Below are positions 1 to 10,799 of a stretch of DNA of 64,000 nt, one piece after another. Position numbers and translations under genes: made by a program. How positions within the stretch are numbered: the first letter of the stretch is position 1; every line of letters begins with the position of its first letter. The stretch is from Haemaphysalis longicornis (lineage: Eukaryota > Arthropoda > Arachnida > Ixodida > Ixodidae): contig CM023457.1 of assembly GCA_013339765.2 (NCBI GenBank), positions 71,303,578-71,367,577 of the forward strand. Reading direction: 5' to 3'. The notes beneath the pieces were generated by a model. That model was not told the DNA's origin. It made no database searches and was given only the letters and a program-made list of their open reading frames with translations.

Positions 1-150
1 CTTTTCGCCTATACAAATGTATCGTTCAAGAATTCTTTTAATTTTTGACAAAATGGCTGAATTGAGTAACAGAGAGACAGACATGTAGACAGACCAAAAT
101 TTTCAAGTTTCAGTAGCCCAAGAAAGACTATCGTCCCTAATATTTTTGGC
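1..150 (+). repeat. Repeat X, copy 1 (partial, cut by left edge)
   Basis: The stretch containing CAGACAGACCAAAATTTTC followed by GTAGCCCAAGAAAGACTATC recurs on the minus strand near 26,690-26,790. A more diverged copy lies on the plus strand near 43,930-44,040. Only the 3' part of the family lies inside the window here. No open frame or terminal inverted repeat is visible, so the class is unknown. Confidence 0.6.
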
Positions 151-1140
151 AGCACAAGCGATGCCGCCACCACTGCGGCCGAGGAGCACAGTGCGTGTGA
201 GGCGTGGCCCATTACCGGAGACAGAAGCAGCCACAAGGCAGGTTGGTTATGAGTCACTTGGAAAATGAGTTGGCAGTTCTAGGCGAAGAAGCCTTCCTGT
301 TACGCTGGTCCACGCGTTTCATAGTGGCCAGGAACAACATCTTGAGCATCACTATTGTGCCGTATTGACTTTCAACGAGTTTATGAACTCCTTCTGTGAA
401 CGCATGTGAACTTTTTATGGATTGATTTCGGAGTAGCTTGTTTTACCACCATAGACATTTGTCGTGCAAAGTGTTGACTGCCCGGAGTACTTGGAAACGG
501 ATTGTATTTTGTTTTTCTGTTTTTCGGGCAGCGCTGTTACCACTAGTCACTGCGTGCTGATATATGGTTTTATAATAAATTCTCTTCTCCGCCGTAAGCT
601 GCATATGCAGGGTGTAGCAGGATTAAACTAATATTTCAGACCGACACTGGAGCACTGCATAGCTACTTCAGTAGCCTATGCATGGAGCTTACGAGGATCA
701 GGTGAAGAAAACATAGCATCGATATGTGCCATTCAGGATAAGATAACCTTTTTCTTGTAAATATTGCCGAAATGTGGACAAGTAGAAATGCGCCTATGTC
801 AGCCTATGTCAGAAAAGAGGAAGCAAGGCCTTCCAGAGTCACCATGTTGATCTTACGTGACACGTTATGTGGGTTTTCCTAGGCTCGCATTCTCCCTGTC
901 ACCGCGGTTCGTCCAACTCCGTTCACCCACCACTAATATACATTCCCACAAGTGTTCAGTGACAGTGAGTACTGCAGTGCGCATAGTTTGCGCTGGTCTT
1001 TAGCGTTTTAACGGCGATGTTTTGAAAACCAGAAACACGATCGACGAGCTACCACTCTCTAACAATGCTGAGCGTACAATGTTCGTCAACTAGGTATCAG
1101 TTTCATGTACACTACTTTTACCTCTCCGCAACGCATCGGT
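151..1140. other. Unclassified DNA, no gene seen
   Basis: Only short open frames occur and none resembles a known protein. I see no tandem repeat or clear transposon end here. Confidence 0.5.
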
Positions 1141-1616
1141 TTAAAGGGGCCATGAAAATAAAATACAACTTTGTTCAATTTGAAAAAAAAAAACTGGTCT
1201 TTGGTAACTCACTCAGCTTTGTTCGAGCCACAAAGAAAAAAAAATGTTTTGTTTTAACCAAAAAAACGCAAGAAATACTGAAACCTTTCAAATTTAGCGC
1301 TGCAGAGACGTAATATGCGCCATCAGCAAACACATATTTATCGGTGTATTAACACTCGCACTATAAGCCCCAGTACAGTAGCCCAGTCATGCCACTTGGC
1401 GGCGCCCTGGGCCGGTGACCGCCAATCGCACCTACAAGACTTTGTGACGTCATAAAGACGTCACCAAAAACTGGCTGCGGAGTCGCCACTGATGCATATG
1501 TTTTGTTTGGAGTTTGGGACAAAATTTTGAAGCTTGGGATAAAAATTAGTATGATTTTTATCGCCACGAACTAGGCTTTTAGATGAAATTTGTATTTTTC
1601 TTCATGGCTCCTTTAA
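1141..1616. mobile_element. TTAA-flanked MITE (piggyBac/Kolobok-like ends)
   Basis: The terminal inverted repeats begin AGGGGCCATGAAAATAAAAT at 1145 and, on the other strand, AGGAGCCATGAAGAAAAATA at 1612, agreeing at most positions over about 24 bp. Both ends abut TTAA (1141-1144 and 1613-1616), the target duplicated by piggyBac and Kolobok transposases. The interior of about 470 bp encodes nothing recognisable, so this is a non-autonomous element mobilised in trans. Superfamily assignment rests only on the TTAA target. Confidence 0.7.
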
Positions 1617-1631
1617 GCGTATAAGTACTTA

Positions 1632-2371
1632 GGGTTGTTCGTTTTCGGGTTTCATATTTTTTTTAAAATCTGGGGGCAAAAGCGGGTGCTATTTTTTGAA
1701 CTGATAATTAGGGAGAAATCGGGTTTTTTGTAAAATTATACCGAAATTCGGATTTTTGCGGGTTAAATCTACAGGTTGACTAAGTAATACACTCTGTTTA
1801 TTTGATGGGAAGGTATCACGAGCTTCTTAACTTTAACGCGTTAAAATTGCTGCTTTCTTTTCAGGCTGGTACTCGGGGGACATCAGTACTTTCTAGTACC
1901 CTCCAAAATTTGGCGTTTGTTTGAAATGAATCAGTAATGATGACCGTAAAGAGCGTTGATTAGCCCCAAGAAATGAAACCTTTTATTCACAAAAAGCTGG
2001 TCATTCCATTTTTGCACAAGCTTGTTTACATGCACTATCATCTGTATGCGCGACATGTCGGTCTCCATTCGAGACGTGTCCGATCGTTGAACGTATCTCA
2101 ACAGGAGAAAGTTATCTTCGCTTCATAGCTTTCATTAGCTAGGGCACAACAATGTCACTGCCGCATTTGCCAGCCTGCAGTAGCGAGCGGTAGAGTCAGG
2201 CCAATGCTCAATGAATTCGACAGCTGTGTTCGTGGGGCTTGCTTCCAGCAAGTACCGGTTGAGAGCGGCGGACCGTCAGCGCACGATTGTGCAGTTGGCT
2301 ATTTTGAAAAGGTCCATGTTCGTAATGTAAAATTCGGGTGAAATCGGGTTTCGCCCGAAAACGAACAACCT
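1632..2371. mobile_element. TIR element, about 740 bp, non-autonomous
   Basis: A perfect 17-bp inverted repeat, GGTTGTTCGTTTTCGGG, lies at 1633-1649 and in reverse complement at 2354-2370. Subterminal sequence is rich in AAATCGGGTTTT-type motifs at both ends. No transposase frame is present inside. The flanks show no convincing target duplication, so the superfamily is undetermined. It begins only about 15 bp after the preceding TTAA MITE. Confidence 0.65.
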
Positions 2372-2519
2372 CATGTATACAATTGTGCTATAGTTGGTAG
2401 TGGTCCTTTAACATCTTAAAACACCGCAGCCCTGACACGGACACAAACGGGAGAAATGAGACACACTATAGCACTGACTATAGTTTCAGTTCTACGTGCG
2501 ACCTAGCAACAACCGTTTT

Positions 2520-2620
2520 GTGTTTTGTCTGTGCTACCGCCGGTGTAATTGGTGCAGTCGACATCTCACTGCGCATGCGCGGTGTAATAAGGAACGTCGC
2601 AAAATGTAAATGAGGGTTAA
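2520..2620. repeat. Dispersed repeat shared with 51,255-51,385
   Basis: The motifs TAATTGGTGCAGTCGACA and CACTGCGCATGCGC occur in the same order and similar spacing as TAATTGGCGCAGTCGACA and AACTGCGCATGCGC near 51,294-51,332. The similarity covers about 100 bp. No ends were recognised, so the class is unknown. Confidence 0.5.
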
Positions 2621-5600
2621 AGAATGCCGATGTCTACAGCTGGGCTTTCATCCTGCTCGGAACGCAGTGAGTTCTGTCTAAGAACGCTATAGCTCCTTCC
2701 TGATCGCACACGGTTTCGGCGGCAGTAGCTTAGCGAACGTAAACGACTACCGAGTTGAACTGATACGGCTCGTAACACGTAGTGGCCGACACGTGCATAG
2801 ACTCACAATATGCCGGGTCCTGCGTTGCGTAGTCGCGTAAAGTGGGTCGGCCTATACAGGACGGCTAAGCGGCAGGTTTATGAATTCGTATTGCATCACC
2901 ACTGGAGGTCTGTAACGCGCACCTCAGTTTATAAGAAGGGCGGGTGTTTCGTTATAATCAGGTCGCGTGACATAAAAACGGCGCAAAAAAAAAAAGGGCC
3001 GCCGTGAAACGTGCCGATATGAGTCAAAGCCTGGTATTTAGAACAGTGCACTTGAACAGCATTCCTTATGTGAGGAGTTCGGGAAACACAAGTTTTATCG
3101 CCTATCTCATCGCACAGTTATATCCGCTCATGCTTCGTTATCTTAACTGGGACGCTGGAAGAACCCTGTCCTCGTGTCTATTTCTCTTGGCTTCAATCGT
3201 GGTCTGGTTGAATCATAGTGAGGCTGTTTGCGAAGTAAGGCTGGGACGATTCCTTTATTCGGTCCCCGCGTACCACCGGCGATGCAGGGGTGCATTTTAC
3301 TGCGAAACCGCAGATATTGTGCTTTTTTGTAGCACTTTGACCGCATTTACAATCACTCAGGACCTCTGAGCACTTGGTTTCAGTATTTTTAACGTATACT
3401 GACGAATGGCAGAACTTAAACAGAATGATGTGACTAGTATCATCCCTTGATTTCTTGGCCAGATGGTGACTGTTAGCCGAGAAATCCTTGCATAGGCTAC
3501 CGTGCTCCGAAGCTGACCGAAGCGGTATGTTGACCCAGCACTCAAAGCCGTCAACGACGTATATGACACCAGGACGCACTACCTCACACCTGCAGTATTC
3601 ACAGTAGTGCGTTACTGCGTCTCATCAACAACGGAGCACCGGTTGTCTTAGTTTGTTTCGTTTTGTTAGCTCCCTTGGTCCATGGTCCGCTCTGGTCAAA
3701 CTAGTGCGCAGTAAACGCCAAAAGAAAGCGGCATGAGAGAGGGCAGTACGGAGAGAAGAAAGAAGTGCAAAAATGTCAACACATAACATGTGGTGACTAA
3801 ACATTCTCCCCACAGCCAGGTAGAGGATAACGATACTGAGGATGACTGGAAGGAGGAGAACGAGTAAGTCGAACGTAAAGCATAAGGCCATCAGTGCGCT
3901 AAGCCTAGTTGGTTACCTTTGAAGCATAGAGTGTCATACTAATATATACTAGCAGGAAATTTGGCGCTCCAATCGCGGGCCGTCGTGGGCTCCGCAATTG
4001 CAGCTAGCGACGCTCCTCGCACGCTTGGCTTGGTTAGCCACATGGCTTCTTTTTTGTCTCAAAGCGAAAATTAACAAAAAGGGGCAACATTATTTTTCTT
4101 TTGAAGCTTGTAGATAATCACTGGCAAATAGTTTTTTGAGCTTCATTTTTATAATAACAAGAAAATGAATAATCTTTTACTGTAATATTGTTGCGTTTTT
4201 GCAGCCCGAGCCAACTTTCCAGCTTGTCCCTCAGCCATGCCAAGGACAACTGGAACGTTCCTGCCCGGTACATGACGGAACGCTCACTGAAGTGCGGCTC
4301 CCCTAGACGGTGGCGCCAGACTTCCCCTCTATAGTATATATTAGCGCTATGTCTTCAAGTGGCGAAGAGGTTATAACGGGTGAAAATTAAAGTTCGGGAA
4401 AAGACAGGAGGGGAGCAGCGGAGACTCCAGCACAAGACGCTTGAACTTCAAAACAAAGAGTCGCCTTTCTTGAGTATTGTGGAAGATACAGAGGGCACAC
4501 AATCAACTTCTCTAAATGCGCAGTTATCAAACCAGATAATCACACAGACGAAAGATATGGCGCCTGTGAGCATTTAACAGAAGGCAATGCCACCACATGT
4601 GTTGGATTGTTTTTGGGGGGAATCAGGTGGTATCACTGCTCGTGCCATTCGTCGTCACTCCTGTGAGGGGCGAGCAGGTCTTCGTTTAAACTATCCTCAA
4701 CCACGAACGAAAAATTGTAGTCATCATAGTTTGTCTGAAGGCCACAGAACAACGAACCAAACAACAAACAACGTGCACGAAGACACAGTGCCCTTGTATG
4801 TCTACTCTTTCCTAGACCTGTCCCTGCGCTGTTCGCGGTGGTCAAATAGCAAATTCGCCCGTTATTCGAGGAGAATGGAGTTAAGTATTCAGGGTGTAGA
4901 AAGGAATATGCAAAGCCCGCTTTATTACAATGTCAAAGTGTCATATTTATTACACCAGGTGTCAGCGCCCGTCCTTGACATATGGGAACCAAGCCACTCG
5001 CATGAGTCTCCGGAAGAAGACATCCCACCTTAGAAGAGCAAAGTTTGGAGTTGGGTAGGGCACGTAAAGTAAAGAAATGACACCCGGTGGGGTACTGGGG
5101 CAGTAGCGGTAAGCTTATTGAATATACCTCCATTTTCAGTGAACATAAAATAGGCTGTTGCTACTAATGCTCATGGTGATGATGATCACATTGATAAAAA
5201 TAAAAGCACCATCCCTGACGATTCTGAAGTGAGTAGGAAGCAACTGGGAGACAGCGCGGAAATCCTGGATTTAACGCCGTACCTTTTGTTACAAAATGGC
5301 GGCACGACCATCACGACCAGTGGTGAGCGGCGCGTTGCAGGCTTTTCAGGTCTCAGCACTTCTAGCTGGCTATCTGACAGGCAACGTGTGTGCTAGCGTT
5401 CAGAAGACACCAGTGTGCAGCCTCGCAGTGCGGTACTCTAAGTTATCGAAAATATTTGTGGCTGCGCAACGTCAAAGACATGAATCAGAAAACGGGCAGA
5501 ACCAGTTATGTTCGTACAGCCCGCTCAAACCCAATGCGAAAGATTCTGGATATCTCTATAGTGATAGTTACGCAAGGTCTCAGTCTTTTCTGTCCCCAAA

Positions 5601-5625
5601 CTTGAACAAAGGAACATCTCAAACT
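2621..5625. other. Unclassified DNA with unassigned ORFs
   Basis: Open frames at 3004-3369 (+, 121 aa, with a hydrophobic stretch), 4587-5033 (+, 148 aa) and 5296-5628 (+, 110 aa) have no family signature I can recognise. They lie among overlapping frames on the other strand, so I do not call them genes. No clear transposon ends are visible. Confidence 0.4.
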
Positions 5626-5796
5626 TGAATAGCAACTTGACGGAGAATAACAGCGCATAAACGGGACGAATGAAAGATCGACAAGACAAGGCGCTGTCTT
5701 GTTGTCAATCTTTCTTTCGTCCCGTTTAAGCGCTGTTATTCTCTGTCAAGTATGTACCAACAAGCCCGCACTACCACGCTTTTTTTCTGAATAGCA
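5626..5796 (-). mobile_element. Short palindromic insertion P1 with 9-bp TSD
   Basis: Direct repeats TGAATAGCA at 5626-5634 and 5788-5796 bracket a 153-bp insert. Most of it is a long imperfect hairpin (arms about 5636-5690 and 5694-5750). Read on the minus strand, it starts with GCGGGCTTGTTGGTACAT and continues to AGCGCTTAAACGGGACGA. This order is shared with insertions at 6.9, 8.2 and 36 kb. The termini and variable-length target duplications suggest a retroposed Penelope-like derivative, but no protein is encoded. Confidence 0.7.
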
Positions 5797-6099
5797 CATC
5801 ATTGTTACGTTCACCACTCACACAGCAGATGTGATACGACTTTCGCCCGCGGCACCTTCTTTGCCCCGCCAGGCCGCTCGGGATCCCACACCACCAGGAC
5901 CCAGATGGCAACAGCCAACAGTACCTCACTGAGCTTGGCAGCTCTTCCCGAAACTGCATCCAGGGGTGAGCCCGGGGGTATAGAGGAGCCTCAAAGCCGC
6001 TCGCGGGTCACAAGCAAGGTCGAGAGACACAAATCACCCATCTGGTTCCAGCCCCTGCCGGAAGGTGTTGGTGGTCCGCACGCATACCACCACTTTTGC
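5797..6099. other. Unclassified DNA
   Basis: A GC-moderate stretch with overlapping short frames on both strands. I see no recognisable gene, repeat end or RNA here. Confidence 0.4.
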
Positions 6100-6884
6100 A
6101 GGCGTTCCACTGAAGTGCCATTGAAAGGGGGGAGGGGGCGGCAAAGGAAGCGGCTCGTTTCCGCGGGCCAGGATGTGATTGCTCATCCTCATTTACACAA
6201 GATTGCTGCGGCGCATTGGCAATTTACCGCCGAGTAAGAGCTCTGCGAAAGACGTGCCTCCGCGCTCACTTTCGCGGCAGCGGCGGCCTCCTCGTGAGAC
6301 AGCGTCACGGAGGCAGTTTGTGTCGTGGCGGCCGCCCTCGCCGTCGGCCGGTACAGCAGCGCGAACCCTGTAAGAGAACGAGGTGACGGGGCCAGGCGCA
6401 AATGCTTCGCTGGTTTATGGCGGCCGGCTGTTTGTGTGCTGTGTGACCTGCGCACTTCCGTGTTGCCCGTAGTAGTGCGGTCGGTTGCGTGGCGCATTTA
6501 GTGCACTACTACACGGGCAAGAGCGCACTGCTGGCCGGGAAGAGAATAGACGGATCGTGGGGGTCGGAGAAAAAGAGCGCACGCCGGGTGAAACCGGGCG
6601 GAGCTGCCTTTCTTCGACCCAGTTGTGTGGAAAGGTCGAAACAAGGGAGAAAGGACAACCGATAATAGTCGTAACCAGCAACGGGGGAGAGAGGAAATGT
6701 AACGTGCCCAGCGGTTCAGCCAGGATGATGTCTGTAGCAAGTTCTTTGTGTAGTTCGGAGGAATGGCTGAACCCGGGTCATGGCGTAGACGTCAAGTCGA
6801 AGGAACAACTGCTGGCGGTCAACTGCCTTCGAGTTGAGCTACACATCGACCGTCTCCCAATAGAGAGACTGCGGCACCACGGCA
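6100..6884 (+). promoter_or_regulatory. GC/CpG-rich tract, possible promoter or exon
   Basis: Base composition rises in GC and CpG from about 6100 to 6880. A GC box (GGGGGCGGC) lies near 6133-6141. A local inverted repeat pairs TTGCCCGTAGTAGTGC near 6463 with its near complement around 6506-6523. A 135-aa plus-strand frame (6485-6892) lies inside, but I recognise no domain in it. The tract could be an old retroelement leader or a host first exon, and the sequence alone does not decide between these. Confidence 0.3.
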
Positions 6885-7100
6885 CGGACTAAGGATCAGT
6901 AAAATCGACAGTTGGGCCGATTGGTGTTGATACATCGTTAAGTAGTGCTTGTAACGGGACTACAGCAGAGAAGACACACACGATGGCTCTAGCGCCGTCG
7001 TGTGTGTCTTCTCTGCTGTCGTCCCGTTTCAAGCGCTACTTAATAAGGAATTCATAATACTTGTTCATCGCGCTACTTAATGATGTATCGGACTAAGGAT
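6885..7100 (+). mobile_element. Short palindromic insertion P2 with 12-bp TSD
   Basis: CGGACTAAGGAT is repeated exactly at 6885-6896 and 7089-7100, bracketing a 192-bp insert. The insert opens CAGTAAAATCGACAGTTGGGC and reads on to ATTGGTGTTGATACAT. It then forms a hairpin with arms about 6938-6984 and 6994-7043. The arm near 6930-6948 can also pair with 7070-7088, giving an alternative outer stem. It shares its head and the AACGGGAC arm motif with P1. The exact 12-bp duplication shows that this is a discrete insertion event. Confidence 0.8.
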
Positions 7101-7117
7101 GTCTAAACAATAAGGCT

Positions 7118-7171
7118 TCTCTCTCTCTATCTCTCTCTCTCTCTCTCTCTCGTCTCTCTCTCTCTCCTCTC
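7118..7171. repeat. (CT)n microsatellite
   Basis: An almost pure CT dinucleotide tract with a few interruptions. It creates an artefactual arginine/glutamate-rich tail in a 161-aa minus-strand frame (7127-7612) that I do not accept as a gene. Confidence 0.9.
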
Positions 7172-7615
7172 TTCGGGAAGACGAAGGCCACGAACAAAAT
7201 TAAACTTGTTCCTTGATGCGAGTATATATGTTGCAAAGTTTTTTGGGTAACCCGCCGGTGCAAAAGTTCGTTCACTCGCCGGAACTGATCCTTCACTGAT
7301 GTTCTCGATATCTACCTGACAACCGAAGACAAAAAGCTCCTGAACGAAACGTTTCGTTCGGACGAAATAGGGAAAATTTGAGAATAAGGGGCGCCATCTG
7401 GTTCCCCAAATACCAGATGCGCTTATTGTCACGTAACAGTACAGTTCAACACAGTACGATGGAAGCTGGTAGTGCCTTTGTATCTTTTTAACCAAGTTCA
7501 GTGATGCACCCTTGGGAGAATAGTAGTACTGCTTTGGCAAGAAAGAATGATGCCATTCGTGCGGGTGTGAGTGCCCCTTTTTCCGGGTCCAGTTCACGCT
7601 CCCTAAACTCACAGG
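7172..7615. other. Unclassified DNA, minus-strand ORF of unknown status
   Basis: A minus-strand frame (7612-7127) covers this interval but ends in translated (CT)n repeat. It has no recognisable domain. Confidence 0.35.
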
Positions 7616-7712
7616 AAAAGCGGCGTCTTCCCTAGGAAGACGCCGCTTTTTCTAGGGAAGGGCTCTCCCTAGGGAAGGCGTTATCCCTAGGAAAGGCAGC
7701 TCTTCCCTAACG
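7616..7712. repeat. Perfect 16-bp hairpin plus CCTAGG motif cluster
   Basis: AAAAGCGGCGTCTTCC at 7616-7631 is followed by a 3-nt loop and its exact complement at 7635-7650. The TCCCTAGG/CCTAGGGAA theme is then repeated several times to about 7712. The stem with flanking A and T runs looks like a bacterial intrinsic terminator, but nothing bacterial surrounds it. A structured repeat or small foldback transposon end is more likely. Confidence 0.55.
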
Positions 7713-8203
7713 AGCAGTTCAAACCCAATCGCGTTGGTACATTCCTCATTACCAAGGAGGGCGGGGACATTCATACCATTGAAGCCAGATGGGCGCAAAC
7801 TACTTCGAGCAAAGTGGACTGGGAAACACGCCTGTGATAGCCCTTTTTTGTGGGCTCTTTTTCGTCTGCTGTTCGATCCGATAGATCCCTACCAACCATC
7901 CCATTTATAAGATTTGCTTCAGTTGATCGGCGTGACAAATGAAATAAGGAGCGTCATACCATTTCTCAATATACAGGGGCGTTAGATCTCCCCTTTCCTG
8001 AAGGATAGAGACCCCCAGACAACATCCTTGCACATTTCAATGTCTGACAAGTTCCCCACATATTCTCTTTTATTGTTATAAATTAAACGTCTGATACGAG
8101 TCCAGTATTTCAACAGTATAGTTGGTCATGATTTCAACCTATCCCTGGTATATATCGCAACAAAATGGCGATTGGTGTAATGCTCTTGCCTTTTTTTAAC
8201 ATG
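7713..8203. other. Unclassified DNA
   Basis: No substantial open frame, repeat or transposon end was recognised in this interval. Confidence 0.4.
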
Positions 8204-8335
8204 TTTCGTCATTAAAGCGGGCAGTTGGGCGAGTTGTTACTAACTACAGAAATCATACTGCTAGCGAATGTGACACTGGACGAGGAAAAGAAAGGGCGTA
8301 ACGCCACGCTAGCAGTATTTCATTAGTTTTTCGTC
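8204..8335 (+). mobile_element. Short palindromic insertion P3 with 7-bp TSD
   Basis: TTTCGTC at 8204-8210 and 8329-8335 brackets a 118-bp insert containing CAGTTGGGCGAGTTGTTACT. This is the head motif shared with P2 and P4. ATACTGCTAGCG near 8255 is complemented by CGCTAGCAGTAT near 8308. The motif GACGAGGAAAAGAAAGG lies in the loop, corresponding to GACAGTAAAAACGAAG in P4. The shorter duplication makes this copy less certain than P1, P2 and P4. Confidence 0.55.
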
Positions 8336-9199
8336 TATAGACTGAATATTCTCTTACTGAACGGTGCTTCCCCCCCTATAAAGGGCTCATTTGACAGGGT
8401 GATCTAAATGCGCATATAGCAACAGATTAATAACATGATTGAAGCTTATTCAAGGTTTAAGTATACAAAACGTACGTTTACCAAATAAAATTAAACCTTA
8501 CAACGAGAGCAGGAATATGAAAGCACGTGTTTCACTACTTAATGTCACAAAGGTTGAGCAACGGAGTGGTTTATTGAGCTCGAGAATGCATTCGAGAGAA
8601 CTAGGAGAGAGGTCGTAGCGAAAACTGTACAGGTCCGCCTTGCTAACGGCACGTGCTGTGATGAGATAATCAAAATTGCATTATCTCATTGGTGCTGCTC
8701 ATAAAATTCTATTTTAGTTTCTATGAGTGTTTGAGTAGCGGTAGCTTCCGTTGCTCCTTATTCTCCCTGAGTCGGTCGGCATCACAAGGGACTCTCACAA
8801 CCAGAGGTACTTTTGTAAAAACCTTCGTGTCCGGTTAAAGCATGCACGTATCTTTGTTCAAACAGTATTAATGTGAAATTATTAGGAACCCTATGACACG
8901 AAAAGTCAGGCGTTGAGAGCAGCGGGTGGCCCCGAAATATCCCATGCTTTTCACTTAATTTAAACAAACTGTAGTAGGAGCAAGAATGGAGTCCAGGGCC
9001 CGCGAGTGAAAGGCAAGTGTCCCAACCACAGCTCCACACGTAATCCAGGTGAAGCAGGGCTTTAGAGGTGCTCTGGCAAAACGTTATTGCAACCTCGCGT
9101 GCTAGTATAACTATACTGGATTCAGGAAGCGAGCCAAAAAAAAAAAATTGGTAGGATCTCAGTATGATATTCCCAGTTTTCTTGAAAGTGGTCGCATGT
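8336..9199. other. Unclassified DNA
   Basis: A 166-aa minus-strand frame (9282-8782) overlaps repeat Y at one end and contains a translated poly-A tract (near 9137). I consider it spurious. Nothing else was recognised. Confidence 0.4.
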
Positions 9200-9860
9200 T
9201 CATTCAAGGGGGTTAGCCAATGACGATGACAGCTGGCGGTCAGTGGCCGGAACGGATATTGAACCCAGGGAGTCGCAGTCACAGGCAGGCGAGTTAACGA
9301 CTACTCTGTGCATACGATACATGAAACAGGACTTCCGAGGTACAGTTTGGTCTGCTTACGTGCTTTGAATGCGAAATCATGACCGCTTCCCCTAGCGATA
9401 CTTTACTTCTACATGGCACGCATACGCCATGCTGGTTCAACGCAGCTTGCATAATGCCGGTTCATATTGTCACGGATCGTACGTGGACATCGAGCCATGG
9501 CTCCATGGAGCGTACGTGGCATCGAGCCATGGCTCATGGCTCGATGCCCCATGGAGCCATGGCCGGGCATCGACGACGACGAGGATGTGGCGGGGGTGAA
9601 GCGTGCGCGGGCTCCGTTGTGGCAGCTTGTACAAATGTCGTCCTCATCGTGTAAATACATCGCTTCTTCATCAATCATGGTTCCTGTCATCTTTTCTGCC
9701 GCCACCGCAACAATATCTCCACAGTACGGAATGCCAAATGGTCTCTGGAAAGGTAAATTACACAGTCAAGGGACTATTGGCGGATGACGATTACAGCTGT
9801 CGTCAAAAGCTCGCGGCTTATTCGCCGATTCCCATCTAGCTGTGACGTCAGTATACCCCC
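9200..9860. repeat. Repeat Y, copy 1 (possibly tRNA-related)
   Basis: GTTAGCCAATGACGATGACAG near 9212, TGAACCCAGGGA, TTTGAATGCGAAA and CTTGCATAATGCCGG recur in the same order at 23,095-23,385. A second block near 9733-9830 (TGGTCTCTGGAAAGG, then GATGACGATTACAGCTG) resembles both the first block and 23,037-23,125. The family may therefore be built of repeated units. On the minus strand the CCCTGGGTTCA segment resembles a pol III B box, hinting at a SINE origin. Confidence 0.5.
9478..9575. repeat. Cluster of five CCATGG palindromes
   Basis: CCATGG occurs at 9495, 9503, 9527, 9549 and 9557 within about 70 bp. It is embedded in repeated CATCGAGCCATGG and GGAGCGTACGTGG units in both orientations. 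The segment sits inside repeat Y copy 1 and is absent from copy 2, so it appears to be a local expansion. Confidence 0.6.
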
Positions 9861-9990
9861 TTCAGTTCAGTTCAGTTCAGTAAAACTTTATTGAGGTTGA
9901 GTTACACACACACATACTTACACAACCACACAGGTGGATTGACCAGCTAATATGATATAGCTACAGTCAAAGGCTCATGGCCGGTCCACC
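9861..9990 (-). mobile_element. LINE/SINE 3' end with (TTCAG)4 tail
   Basis: Four exact TTCAG units (9861-9880) are followed by TAAAACTTTATTGAGG. On the minus strand this reads as AATAAA followed by a (CTGAA)n tail, the usual 3' end of a non-LTR retroposon. No coding part was identified upstream. Confidence 0.45.
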
Positions 9991-10363
9991 ATATTCATGT
10001 TTCCGTAAGGCTAATTTCGCACACAGTTTATGTGGGCAGAATCTCTTGTGCGCTGAGTGCGCGTTGCAGCAGGATATATCAGGCCTAGTCAACTTGTGAG
10101 CGCAACGCCTCAAGCGAAAGGACATTGTGGGAAATTAAAGGCTGCACAAATCCTGCTTTTCAACGAGATACATTTTATAATGATTCGAACGCCGAGGTGT
10201 TGTTTCCGTTAGGTTCATTAAGGTGAAATCTGAGAGACGCTGGTAGGCGTGACCGGTTTATTCGGGCACTCGGACGAAGGAACCCCCCAAGCGGTGATGG
10301 TTATGTACAGGTGATGACGATATCGGTGTCATCGGAGCCAGCGCCGATGGTAGTGTACTTTAT

Positions 10364-10444
10364 GGAGAGAGAGAGAGAGATACAGAAGTGTAGAGAGAGA
10401 GGAGAGAGAGCGAGAGAGAAAGACGAGAGAGAGAGAGAGAGAGA
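10364..10444. repeat. (GA)n microsatellite
   Basis: GA dinucleotide repeat with interruptions, next to the LINE 3' end on its right side. Confidence 0.9.
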
Positions 10445-10449
10445 TCTTT

Positions 10450-10790
10450 GTTCAGTGGGCTGATAGTTGATTAGAGAGCCCAGGTTGGACCCGACGTTGG
10501 CGCCTGTGGCCGGGCCGTTCATGGGGGTGATTTCTGTGGTGGGTCTCGCTGAAGCACTGGAGGTCCCGCACAGATCGCTAGAGCCACAAGAGCCTTCTGG
10601 ATGCTCTGTTGGCTGAGCAAGGCAACCTCCCAGTCAGATTAGCCGTGAATAAAATTGTTGGCCTGCATAATGGGGCACAGCCATAACGTGTGTTGCATGT
10701 TGGCCCAGACTCCACAGGATGGAAGTGCCAATAGCGTAATGAAAGCACAGGGAGCGTGGTCAAAGTGTTTCACACTACTTTCAATTCAAT
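10450..10790 (-). pseudogene. I-clade LINE ORF2 C-terminal remnant
   Basis: On the minus strand around 10,730-10,640 one frame reads PSCGVWANMQHTLWLCP. This matches the cysteine/histidine knuckle at the C-terminus of I-clade non-LTR polyproteins (Cys, then His-x-x-Trp-x-Cys-Pro). A stop follows, then a short tail frame and a 3' untranslated part ending near the (GA)n tract. Upstream reverse transcriptase is absent. It is a 5'-truncated, inactive fragment. Confidence 0.55.
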
Positions 10791-10799
10791 TTACGGGGA

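Noticed and set aside
5636..5750. Hammerhead ribozyme in the palindromic insert
   Set aside because: GGGACGAAA resembles the 3' half of a hammerhead core, but no matching CTGATGAG segment is present in the right place.
6485..6892. Retroviral-like gag frame
   Set aside because: No zinc knuckle, capsid motif or primer-binding site could be identified.
7127..7612. 161-aa minus-strand gene
   Set aside because: Its C-terminal Arg/Glu run is a translated (CT)n repeat and the rest has no recognised domain.
7616..7650. Bacterial-type intrinsic terminator
   Set aside because: The stem-loop with A and T runs fits, but no bacterial genes flank it and the surrounding DNA is eukaryotic repeat sequence.
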